64,000 bases of DNA from assembly GCA_963713965.1 (NCBI GenBank), contig OY970217.1:2480001-2544000 (forward strand), given 5' to 3'. The position numbers were made by a program, and so were the translations under genes. Numbering within the stretch: position 1 is the first letter of the stretch; each line of letters begins with the position of its first letter. Positions 26,976 to 36,178 of this stretch are shown piece after piece. The notes below the pieces were generated by a model. That model saw nothing but the letters and a program-made list of their open reading frames with translations. It was not told where the DNA came from and did not search any database. The stretch comes from CALAGB01 sp963713965 (GTDB lineage Bacteria; Chloroflexota; Chloroflexia; Thermomicrobiales; Thermomicrobiaceae).

Positions 26976-29936
26976 GTGGGCCCGATGATTCGTCACTTTT
27001 CCGATAGCACACTCATCGGTCGTGGCCAACAGCACGCGGCGCTGTGGAACGAGTTCGAACGTGCCGTCTCAGGACAGCTCCGCGTGGCACTCGTGAGCGG
27101 TGAGCCGGGCATCGGCAAGACGCGTCTGCTCAGAGCGTTGGCAGATGCCGCCGCGGAGAGCGGCGCCACGGTGCTGCGTGGTGGTGCGTCGAACGCCGAG
27201 GGCATGCCGCCCTATCTCCCCTTTCTAGAGGCCATCGGCCGCTTCATGCGCTCGACCGCCGGCGCTGAGCTCTCCGCTCTGACTGGCGATCGTGCACCGG
27301 TGCTGGCGACCATCTTCCCGGAACTCGCCCTCAAGCTCGGAACGGATGCGCTGGGCTATGCTTTGCCGCCGGAGCAAGCTAGGCTGCGCCTGTTCGAGGC
27401 TGTTGCGTCCCTCTTGGCGGCCATCGCGAATCAGCAGCCGGTAGCACTGCTACTCGACGACCTGCAGTGGGCCGACTCCGCCAGTCTCGATCTCCTCTGC
27501 GCAATCGCCCGCTATCAACAGGCGGTGAAGATGCTGATCGTCGGTGCCTACCGATCGGGCGAACGTCGAGCAGAACGACGCCCTGGCGCGATCCATTCGA
27601 GAGTTGAACCGGCAGCGCGTGCTGCATTCCGTGTCGCTCGAACCAATTACGCGAGACGAGAACTCGGTATTGGCAGCCACATTTCTCGGCGCTCCGCTCG
27701 AACCTCCCGGCGTAGACGTCCTCTTTGCGCAGAGCGAGGGCAATCCCTTCTTCGCCGAGGAGCTGTTGCGCGTCTGGCAGGATGGTCAGTCGCTGGTGAG
27801 CGCGAAGGCTGCGGACGGGAGGCAGATATTTCGCCTCCGCGACTCGGACGCCTCCACGTTCCCCACCAGTATTCAGGCCGCCGTGCAGGAGCGGCTCGAC
27901 CGATTGAGCATTGACGTTATCGACGTGCTGCGTGTGGCCGCGATCATCGGCCGGGAGTTCGAGGTAACGCTGCTCGCGCGGCCGCTGGGGAGCCACGCGG
28001 AGACGTCGAGGAGCGTTTAAAGTTGCCGCTGCGAGTGGCGTTGATCGAGCAAGTGAGCGAGACGCACTACGCTTTCAAGCACGACAAGATTCGTGAATGC
28101 CTCTACAGCCAGGTCACGCCGCTCCGGCGCGAGCGGCTGCACGGATTCATCGGTCACGCGCTTGAATCGCACGGTGCGGACGCATGACGCCCACGTTCTG
28201 GCTGAGCTGGCGTTCCACTTCTCGCGAAGTGGCGACCGCGGTAAAAGGTGCAAGCTACGCGATCCGCGCGGCCGAGCAGGCCATGGGAGCGTATGCCGCC
28301 GAAGAAGCTCTGATCCACTTCAAGATGGCGTTGTCGCTGATGCGCGCCGACGATGAGCGGCGTGGCGAACTCCTGCTACGCCTGGGAGAGGCGGCCAGCC
28401 TGGCGGGCAAGGAGCTTGAGGCGGTCGCCGCGTTCACCGAGGCGCGGGAGCGCTTCGATCTGTGTGGAGAGCGATCTCGGTCTGCACGCGCCGCTCTCCT
28501 CCTAGGCCGCGCCTGGTGGCGGCAGGAGGCTATAACGGAGGCTCGAGCCGCATTCGAGACCGCGCGGGAGCTTCTTCGGGATCATCCGGGCCCAGCGCTT
28601 GTCGAAGTGCTGGTCGATTTGGCGAGCGTCATGGCCGTCAGTCAGCACGAGCTCGAAGCAGGGATTGCGCTGGCGCGTCAAGCGCTACGTCTGGCGGAGC
28701 TGATCGAAGAGGAACAATCGCTGGCGGCCGCGAATCGCACCCTCGGTAACTTGCTGGTGCGAGTCAACCAACTACCGGACGGCATCGCATTGCTTGAGAA
28801 GGCGCTTGATCTCGCGCGTCGCCTCCAACGATCTGGCGGAGGCCGCCGAGTGCTGCGGCGCTCTGGCCATCGCCTACAGCTGGCAGGGACTGATCGAACG
28901 CTCTCGACAGGTCACGTTTCAACGTCTTGAATTCGCCCAGCGAAGTCACGACCCATATCAAATGCGCCATATTTACCCATGGCTGGCGGTCCTTCCCGCG
29001 ATGCAAGGCAAAATGGCGGAGTCGAGTGATTTTCTCGATCGAGCCGAAGCAGAAATTCGTGGCTTAGCTACTCCCGAACCTCACGCGTATGTGACGTTCT
29101 GTCGTGCCGCTTTTGCCTATTTCCTGGGTGACTATGCCGCCGCCGAGCGACACATGTCGGCCGCGATCGAACTGTTCCAACAAATCGGGCCAAACGCGCT
29201 CATCTGGTATGGGGGTCTCGCGGCCATGATTGCCGCGGGCCAAGGGAAACAAGACGAGGCACGCGTCTCGCTGGATCAATTCGAGCCTCTTCTGGAATCG
29301 ATGCCGGTCGGGAGTCTATCGACCTCCGAACCGCTGTCGCACATTACCGAGGCCGCCTTGACCCTTGGGGATCGCGAGCGGCTCAATCGCTACTATCCCA
29401 AGCTGAAGGCGTTCGAGGGGCAGTTCCACGATCTGGCGGTCGACCGTCAGCTTGGTCAGATTGAGACCATGCGTGGAGACTTCGCGGCCGCCGAAACGCA
29501 CCTTCTGGCCGCGGAAGACATGGTCAGGCGAGAGAACATCGTCTGGGAGATTGCACGAGTGCTCGAAGCGCGAGCCGACCTGGCGTTTGCGCGCGGCGAA
29601 GCTGGTGGGGTTGACGCAGCCGAGGCACTCCTGGCCGAGGCGGTCGTGGCCAGCGATCCGACTCGTAACTTCACCGAGCACCGCCGCCTACAGCAGCGCC
29701 TTGAAGTCCTGCGGCAGCCAATCCCGGTGAAGCCGTCCTTCCCAGCCGGGCTAAGTGCGCGCGAGGCCGAGGTTCTGGCTTTGGTGGCCACCGGGATGAG
29801 CAACCGCGACATCGCCGGGCGCCTCTTCATCAGCGAAAAGACCGTCATCAACCACTTGACGCATATCTACACCAAAATCGGTGTCGACAATCGCGTGGCC
29901 GCCACAGCCTTCGCGTTGCGCAACGATCTGGCCTGA
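26976..29936 (+). pseudogene. LuxR-type ATPase transcriptional regulator, broken by about five frameshifts
   Basis: Read across frames, this is one regulator of about 980 residues: N-terminal AAA ATPase (Walker A SGEPGIGKTR, Walker B VALLLDDLQWAD), a long TPR-like middle, and a C-terminal LuxR helix-turn-helix (LSAREAEVLALVATGMSNRDIAGRLF). The frame changes near 27564, 27995-28001, 28185, 28240 and 28828. Between shifts the coding quality is high and no isolated nonsense codon is seen, so decay is recent or the assembly is faulty here. The last segment (28794-29936) could still produce a HTH-bearing fragment. ATG 26985 is an alternative start to GTG 26976. Confidence 0.82.
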
Positions 29937-30131
29937 CCTGGTCGACTGACTCTTCCCAATAGGAAGATCCCCCTACGGCGTCGCTGACCGGCGTATTTCT
30001 GCGCGCTCCCGAATTGGGAAATGCCCCCGATGTGCCGCGACCCGCTCACTCCTAGACTGAATTCATCGTCAACTTGATCGTCGTTGTGCGCAATACAACG
30101 CGCTCGCGACGCCTGTGTCACAGGAGGCACC

Positions 30132-30524
30132 ATGCACAGTTCCAAGAACAATCTGCCGTTGGCCGGTGAGTTCGACATTCCGGTTGGGCACGTCACGTTA
30201 CGCGAGGTCGAGTGGGGCGCCATGAACGTGGCGATGGAGAGCTTTCCAGCCGGAACTGATACCCGGCCTCTTTTCATGGGACTGCCCGACGATCGCTGCC
30301 AGTGCCCGCACTGGGGCTACGTCGTCAAAGGGCGCGTCCAGGTGATCTTCGCCGATCACGAAGAGACACTGGAGACCGGCGACATTTATTACCTGGAGCC
30401 CGGACACGTACTGGTATACGAGGAACAGACCGATCTCATCGAGTTCAGCCCGCGTGGAGAGTACCAGGAGACGATGGAGATCGCCGCGCAAAACATCGCC
30501 GCGATGCTGGCTGGCGCCAGCTAG
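30132..30524 (+). CDS. Cupin domain protein
   Basis: A 130-residue single-domain cupin. The first motif is CQCPHWGYVVKGRVQVIF, the second TGDIYYLEPGHVLVYEEQTDLIEFSP. AGGAGG at 30122-30127 fixes the ATG at 30132. It lies just downstream of the broken LuxR regulator and upstream of an NTF2-like gene. The reading frame stays open for 58 codons after its TAG stop. Confidence 0.83.
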   Translation: MHSSKNNLPLAGEFDIPVGHVTLREVEWGAMNVAMESFPAGTDTRPLFMGLPDDRCQCPHWGYVVKGRVQVIFADHEETLETGDIYYLEPGHVLVYEEQTDLIEFSPRGEYQETMEIAAQNIAAMLAGAS

Positions 30525-30697
30525 CTGGGACCGGACACCCAATGGTTCAAACGGGGTCTGGCCGAAGTCGCTGGCGTCGATCTCAACAACCCACCACCGT
30601 GGTCGCTCAGCGATCTGGTTTTCAGCTTCAGCTCCACGTGGATGCGCCGGCCGCGCAGCCGCGAGTCCCGACGCTTATCGGAAGGAAAGGCAGCGAA

Positions 30698-31102
30698 GTG
30701 ACGACTGAACTAGCCACAGATCTCGCCACGAAGTTTGTACAGTTCATTGAAACCGGTGAAATCCCAGTGGGGCTATTCACGCCTGGCGTCTTCTGCGACT
30801 TCACGTCGCCGCGCTGGCGTATTCAGGCCGATGGTCAGGAACAGACCCTTGCATTGCGCCTTGACGGCCATCCGGGTCCTGGCACAGTTCCGCGTTGGCG
30901 CTGCGATGCGACGCCGACGGGATTCGTAATCGAATGGGAGGAAGCCTGGCAATCGGACGGTGAAGACTGGTACTGCCGCGAGATGGCGCGTGCCGACGTG
31001 GAAGACGGCTTGATCAATGCGATTTCGGTCTACTGCACCGGCGACTGGGATACTGACCGCCGAGCAGAGCACCGGCAAGCCGTCAAACTCTTGCGCCCGT
31101 GA
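30698..31102 (+). CDS. NTF2-like/SnoaL-like small protein
   Basis: A 134-residue protein beginning at GTG after an AAGGAAAGG site. Features such as LATKFVQFIETGEIPVGLFTPGVFCDFTSPRW and FVIEWEEAWQSDGEDWYCREM resemble the NTF2/SnoaL cone fold seen in small isomerases and binding proteins. It may form an operon with the cupin. The family assignment is by general pattern only. Confidence 0.65.
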   Translation: MTTELATDLATKFVQFIETGEIPVGLFTPGVFCDFTSPRWRIQADGQEQTLALRLDGHPGPGTVPRWRCDATPTGFVIEWEEAWQSDGEDWYCREMARADVEDGLINAISVYCTGDWDTDRRAEHRQAVKLLRP

Positions 31103-31242
31103 GTCTTGAGTAGATTGCACAGCAGTTGTCCGCTGGGCAGATACAGGGGTTTGCTCCTCCTGTAAGGGCAGGCCCCGTTCTTGCCCTCGGCTCCGGAAAA
31201 CTACCCTGTAAGGCGCCCTAAGAGTTCCGACGGAAACTGTTG

Positions 31243-31273
31243 AGGGTCGCGCTCACATGGGATGCGCGACCCT
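31243..31273 (-). terminator. Hairpin downstream of the kinase gene
   Basis: A nine-bp perfect stem, AGGGTCGCG (31243-31251) and CGCGACCCT (31265-31273), five bases beyond the kinase stop. There is no T-rich tail, so a pure intrinsic terminator is not certain. Confidence 0.5.
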
Positions 31274-31277
31274 TTCG

Positions 31278-34052
31278 CTATGGCATCAACGGCACCCAGG
31301 CTTCGTTGCCGTCGAACGTCGGGTTGTTGGTCAGGCGGGTCATGCCGGATCCGTCCGCCTTGACGACGAAGATCTCTCGCTGGTTGTCGATATTCCCGGA
31401 GAAGGCCAAAAATGCTCCGTCGGGAGACCAGCGCAACCAGGAGTCGTAGTTCGCACCGTTGGTCAGCGTCTTGGTCTGGGTGCCATCGACGTGTATCGTC
31501 GTCACTTCACTGTTGACTGCATAGCCGATGATCTGATCGTCCGGCGACCAGACCGGATCGACTTCGTTGTCGGGCGTGTTTGTCAGCCGGGTCTGGTTCG
31601 AGCCGTCGGCATTCATGATGTAGATCTCGTTGTTGCCGTCACGATTCGAGATGAAGGCAACGTGCCCGCCGTCGTGCGAGAACCAGGGCGTGATGTTGTC
31701 ACCCGAGAAGGTGAGCTGCCGCAGATTCGAGCCGTCAACGTTGACCGAGAAGAGCTCGTTCTTGCCGGTCCGGTTGGTCGCGAAGATGATCCGCTGGCCG
31801 TCTGGTGACCAGGTCTGCGTCCAGCTTGAGCCGTTCGCGCTCGGCGCCAACTCGGTCATCCCGCTGCCGTCGGCGTTGATGATGAAGAGGCTGGTTTTGT
31901 TGTTCACGGTGCGAGAGAACGTGATCTTGTTGTCGGTCGGCGACCAGTTCGGATATTCGTCCGAACCGGGATCGTTGGTCAGGCGGAGCTGGTTCGCGCC
32001 GTCCGCATCCATCACGTAGATTTCATTGTTGCCATCACGCGTGCTGACAAAGGCGATCCGCGATCCGTCACTCGAGACGGCCGGTTCCCAGTCGTCCTGA
32101 TCGTTCTGCGTAATCGGCGTCAACGCCGTGCCGTCCGGATTGACCGCGTAGATCTCGAGGATGCCCGGCGGCTTGCCCAGTCCGGTGGTGATGAGGAGAT
32201 GAGTCGCGGCCAACGCCGGGGGTGGTTCTGTCGGCTGTGGCGATGCGACGATTGGCACCGTCGGCGCCACGGTTGGCGCAATTGTCGGTGTCGGAACGAT
32301 CACTGTTGGCGTGGGAGACGGCGAGACGACCACGACTGGCACGGTCGGAGTCGGCTGCGGAGCCGATGTCGGCGTCCCACCTTTGGCCGATCCCCCTTGA
32401 TTCAGCACTACGAACGTTCCAGCGGCCACGGCGACCAGCAAGAGCGCAGCGATGGGCGCAACCAACGGGAGCAGAGCTCGCTGGGTGAAGGTGGCGACCG
32501 CCGAACGGGGCATGGCTCCCGAGGGGCGTGCCTCGACCGTCAATGCGCCGGACCGGCCACCGGTCCACCGACTGCCAGAGCGGACCCGCACCTGAGCTCG
32601 TTGGGCCTCTCCTGGGTCCAGATCGACGGTTGGCGTCTTCATTTCGAGCCTGAAGCTGGGTTCGGAGATTGAGCTTGCCAGCTCGACTCGTGTCGCGGCA
32701 TTCCCCAGATTGCGCAACGCCACGGTGAAATTGGCGCCCGTCCAGCCTCCAGCCTTGGCCGGTAGAAGGCCGAAGGTCAGCTCCTCAAATGGCGCGACCG
32801 ACCAGATGGATACCGCGGTCTGGACGGTATTCGGAGCGGTTCGCTGGCGCGCTTTCAGAGTGGCCCGATAGTCGCCCGCTGGGAAGTCGGGAGTACGCGG
32901 GATCAAGATCGGCAACGCCACCGACTGCGAGGTTCCCGGAGGGAGCGAGATGGACCCTAGCGGTGATGAGAGCCACTTCGGTGAGATGTCCTCGAGTGTC
33001 AGGTCGACATCGATGGGTGCGCTGTCCTGGCTGGTGATCCGTGCCATGACGACCGAGGGCTGCCCGGGCACGAGGGTCGCTCGATCCTGCTCGAACGTCA
33101 CTGTGAATCCACCGGGCAGCGAAGGAGGAACGCTGAACGTCTGAATAATCGGAGATGGTATGACCGTTTGTGTCGATTGCGAGCCGCCTCGGAGAGACTG
33201 CACCACAATCTGAAGCTGCAACGACAGCTCCTCCGCTGTGCTGTAGCGCTCGTCGGGGGTTTTCTTCAAGCATTTCAGGATCACCTGCTCCAGCTGCGCC
33301 GGCAGGTCTGGCTTCACCTGGCGTGGCGGTGGTGGCTCGGTATAGACGTGTTTATAGACCGCGTCGGTCAGGCTGCGCGTCTCGAAGGGCAGCAGTCCGG
33401 TCGCGACCTCGTAGAGCACGACGCCAAGCGAATAGATGTCGCTCCGTCCATCAAGCGCGATGGCCTGGCACTGCTCCGGCGACATGTAGGCGGGTGTACC
33501 GACCGTCAACCCCTGCGTGGTGTTCATCCCGCCTTCGGCCAGCTTGGCGAGCCCGAAGTCGGAGATCTTGACGAGATAAGGGATTTCAGGATCGGACGGC
33601 GCGGACATGCGCTCGATCAGCAAGTTGTCCGGTTTGATGTCACGATGGATCATCTCGTGTTGGTGGGCGTAGCCGAGCCCGTCGGCGGATTGCCGTACCA
33701 GATCGATGCCGAGCCAGAGGGGCAGGACGCTCTCGCCGGACGCCTGCTGTTGGAGCAGGGTGCGCAGTGAGCCATCCGAGGCGAGCTCCATGACCAGGTA
33801 ATACCAGTCGTCCTGCTGCCCGAAGTCGATGACCTCGATGATGTTTGGATGGACCAAGGCAGCCGCCGCACGCGCCTCTTGCAGGAATCGCGCTTGAAAG
33901 GTGGGCTCGTTGGCGTACTGCTGATGGAGCACCTTGAAGGCGACGATGCGGCCCGTCTGGCTTTGTCTGGCACGAAAGACCTGGCCCATGCCGCCAGAAC
34001 CGAGTAGAGACTCGATCTGATAACCGCCCACGGCTTGACCAATGAATTCCAT
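31278..34052 (-). CDS. Ser/Thr protein kinase with Ig-like domains, one membrane helix and TolB-like propeller
   Basis: A 924-residue receptor-like kinase. Kinase domain 11-285: GSGGMGQV loop, Lys40, HRDIKPDN (136-143), DFG (165-167), APE-like SPEQ. Residues about 312-520 look like two Ig-like (NEW3/CARDB-type) beta domains. One membrane helix lies at 527-550, then a Pro/Thr-rich linker to about 625, and a propeller of WD40-like PD40 repeats (GSRIAFVSTRDGNNEIYVMD, NADGSGMTEL and similar). The propeller should be outside and the kinase inside. The Ig-like part sits on the kinase side of the helix, which is unusual. Confidence 0.9.
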   Translation of the reverse strand: MEFIGQAVGGYQIESLLGSGGMGQVFRARQSQTGRIVAFKVLHQQYANEPTFQARFLQEARAAAALVHPNIIEVIDFGQQDDWYYLVMELASDGSLRTLLQQQASGESVLPLWLGIDLVRQSADGLGYAHQHEMIHRDIKPDNLLIERMSAPSDPEIPYLVKISDFGLAKLAEGGMNTTQGLTVGTPAYMSPEQCQAIALDGRSDIYSLGVVLYEVATGLLPFETRSLTDAVYKHVYTEPPPPRQVKPDLPAQLEQVILKCLKKTPDERYSTAEELSLQLQIVVQSLRGGSQSTQTVIPSPIIQTFSVPPSLPGGFTVTFEQDRATLVPGQPSVVMARITSQDSAPIDVDLTLEDISPKWLSSPLGSISLPPGTSQSVALPILIPRTPDFPAGDYRATLKARQRTAPNTVQTAVSIWSVAPFEELTFGLLPAKAGGWTGANFTVALRNLGNAATRVELASSISEPSFRLEMKTPTVDLDPGEAQRAQVRVRSGSRWTGGRSGALTVEARPSGAMPRSAVATFTQRALLPLVAPIAALLLVAVAAGTFVVLNQGGSAKGGTPTSAPQPTPTVPVVVVSPSPTPTVIVPTPTIAPTVAPTVPIVASPQPTEPPPALAATHLLITTGLGKPPGILEIYAVNPDGTALTPITQNDQDDWEPAVSSDGSRIAFVSTRDGNNEIYVMDADGANQLRLTNDPGSDEYPNWSPTDNKITFSRTVNNKTSLFIINADGSGMTELAPSANGSSWTQTWSPDGQRIIFATNRTGKNELFSVNVDGSNLRQLTFSGDNITPWFSHDGGHVAFISNRDGNNEIYIMNADGSNQTRLTNTPDNEVDPVWSPDDQIIGYAVNSEVTTIHVDGTQTKTLTNGANYDSWLRWSPDGAFLAFSGNIDNQREIFVVKADGSGMTRLTNNPTFDGNEAWVPLMP

Positions 34053-34400
34053 GTTCTGGTCCCACTCATCACGCCGGAACCGGCGCGCATTGGCGCGCTG
34101 CTCCCCGGCTCATCCCAATGTAGGCGTCGATGCGTGCCTTGAACCTCACAGATCCGTCGGCACCGGACATCACGTCGAAAGACGTAGGAACTATCTCGTT
34201 ATGTATGAAAGAGACTCGCTGGATAGAGTCTAGCATGAGCATTACGCGTTGTGACGGGCCTCGGATTGGACGCTTCCCCGAAGGCGGAGGCGACCAATCG
34301 CAACATGGGGCAGGACGAGCTTGGATCGGGGCAATAGCCCAAAGCCCCGCGCCTGATCAGGCACGGGGCTTTTCGTTTCAAGGAATGCTTTGGGATGTCG
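34053..34400. other. Intergenic region between kinase and glsB-like gene
   Basis: About 350 bases that should hold the kinase promoter and the terminator of the small membrane protein gene. Apart from the hairpin at 34341-34372 I see nothing specific. Confidence 0.45.
34341..34372 (-). terminator. Bidirectional intrinsic terminator
   Basis: Stem AAAGCCCCG (34341-34349) with CGGGGCTTT (34364-34372) around an inner palindrome GCCTGATCAGGC, followed by T residues on the plus strand. It lies just beyond the stop of the glsB-like gene. Confidence 0.8.
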
Positions 34401-34664
34401 TTAGGTGGTACGGCGACCAACCACGAGCCCCCAGATAAACAGGAGTACGACGGCGCCAACGATGGCGATCAAGAGCGTGCCGAGACTGAACGTCGCCACG
34501 AACCCGGTGCCGGTGACCAGCGCCCAGATCAGACCGCCAACAATGGCGCCGACGATCCCGACGATGATGTTCGCGATCCAGCCCATGCTCTGGTTGCGAC
34601 CCATGATTAGGCTCGCGAGCCATCCCGCAAGCGCTCCGATGATGATCCATCCGATAATACTCAT
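34401..34664 (-). CDS. GlsB/YeaQ/YmgE family stress-response membrane protein
   Basis: An 87-residue protein with three glycine-rich membrane helices: IIGWIIIGALAGWLASLIMG, NIIVGIVGAIVGGLIWALVT and TLLIAIVGAVVLLFIWGLVV. The GRNQSMGWIANIIVGIVGA region is the family signature of transglycosylase-associated proteins. Associated with general and acid stress; molecular role unknown. Confidence 0.9.
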   Translation of the reverse strand: MSIIGWIIIGALAGWLASLIMGRNQSMGWIANIIVGIVGAIVGGLIWALVTGTGFVATFSLGTLLIAIVGAVVLLFIWGLVVGRRTT

Positions 34665-35049
34665 AACGAGTCTCCTTTACCCAGCCACGCGCGCCTTCCG
34701 ATTATTTCGCGCGGGCCCCGAGTTGCGATGCGGTCGTGTTCGACCGTATTGGCCAACGCAGCGGCCGTGCCACGCTACGCGCCACTCTCGGAATTAGGTA
34801 TTCTATGTAGTGAGTTCAGGGTTCAAAGAAGAAAACCGGCAACAAGCGTCAAGAGGGGGACCTATCGTCGCTCCGACGGCCGTTCATCAGCCGTAAGCTC
34901 GACCACCCAGGTTGATCGATGGACTGGCGATGTCGTTCGCATCGGGATGGCTCGATTGCGCCGACGACCGAGGAATCGGTAAATACGCGATTCGGCCCCG
35001 GATCGCGTCGCGACGCTCAATCGGCCGCTGAAAACGGAGGTTGTTGACG
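34665..35049. other. Divergent intergenic region
   Basis: About 385 bases between the divergent glsB-like and cytidylate-kinase-like genes. It should contain both promoters; I could not assign convincing boxes and see no RNA structure. Confidence 0.4.
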
Positions 35050-35787
35050 GTGGGCGACCAAAAATCAACATACGAGCCAATGAGCGCAATAACCATCTCA
35101 CGCGAGTACGGCAGCGGTGGCGGCGAAATCGCGTCGCGCATTGCAGACCGACTCGGCTGGACCCTGGTTGACCATCAAATCGTGGCCGACGTCGCACGCC
35201 GAATCGGAATGACACAGGAGGAGGCGAGCGCACGAGATGAACGCGGAGCGGGGCTCGTCGCGCGGGTGCTCGATGCCCTGCTCATTGCGGCGCCTGAGGG
35301 CACGATACCGGCGGAAGACCTGCCTGTCAGTTCGAGTGACCTCTATCATCAGGCGGTGTGCCGCGTGATCGAGAAATCTTACAACGCGCGTTACGTTGTC
35401 ATTGTCGGACGCGGAGCCCAGGCTCTGCTGCAGCGCTGCGAGGATGTTCTGCACATCCGCGTCATCGCGCCGCTCGAGATGAGAATCTCCTATGTCTCGC
35501 AACGCGAGGGGCTGAGCGAGTCGGCGGCACGGGATCGCATTCACAGCAAACAGCAAGGTCGTGACCGGTACCTCCAGTCACACTACCACCGTCGACCGAA
35601 TGATCCGACGCTGTATGACCTCACGGTCAACACGCGCGGGATCAGCCTGAATGACGCGGTGGACATCGTGCTCGATGCGCTACAGCGCAAGGCGCGCCAG
35701 GTCGGAATGCCGCCCTCCCAGCGTGGCCCGGGTGTCGACGTCGAGCGTTACCATGATCAGCCCGGTGATCTCAACCCGAGCCCATAA
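35050..35787 (+). CDS. Cytidylate kinase-like family protein
   Basis: A protein of about 245 residues related to cytidylate kinase. MSAITISREYGSGGGEIASRIADRLGW holds the P-loop variant GSGGGEIA, and VVIVGRGAQALLQ plus HIRVIAPLEMRISYVSQREGLSE resemble the family core. GGAGG at 35036-35040 is well placed for the GTG at 35050; the ATG at 35080 matches the usual family N-terminus but lacks a site. The C-terminal 40 residues look disordered. Substrate not established for this family. Confidence 0.8.
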   Translation: MGDQKSTYEPMSAITISREYGSGGGEIASRIADRLGWTLVDHQIVADVARRIGMTQEEASARDERGAGLVARVLDALLIAAPEGTIPAEDLPVSSSDLYHQAVCRVIEKSYNARYVVIVGRGAQALLQRCEDVLHIRVIAPLEMRISYVSQREGLSESAARDRIHSKQQGRDRYLQSHYHRRPNDPTLYDLTVNTRGISLNDAVDIVLDALQRKARQVGMPPSQRGPGVDVERYHDQPGDLNPSP

Positions 35788-36178
35788 CGCTGAACAGAAC
35801 CGCTGCATTTTTCAAGCGAATCCACCCCGATATGATCAGCACTCGCTGATCTACGCGTCATGCGAGCGTCCCCGTTTCCTCGGGCCTTTTCAGTTGCAAC
35901 TTGACAGCAGCTAGGGGCGTCTCGCCTGAGTCGGAAGTGGTGACCTGCCCCGATTGTTTCTGGATCGTTCCGAGGACAAGGAGTGGTCAAAACCGTGGCC
36001 GATACGAGCGAGGTATGCGATTCTGTCAGTCTCAAGGCGAGATGTTTTCATGCGAAGGTCGAATTAGTCCGTGATATGCTTGCTCGTAGAGATTTGTTAC
36101 CGACTTTCGGCTTGGTGATTTCGTCGGTCCACGTGTTCGCAGGCGCGGAGTTTAGGGGAGAGGATTCGCAACGTACAC
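35788..36178. other. Gene-free stretch before the TauE/SafE gene
   Basis: About 390 bases. A weak stem near 35865-35885 with a following TTTT may end the upstream gene. No credible small gene or recognised regulatory RNA. Confidence 0.4.

Noticed and set aside
27540..28840. Programmed ribosomal frameshifting in the LuxR regulator
   Set aside because: Five shifts of different sign without slippery sequences or consistent downstream structures; decay or sequencing error is simpler.
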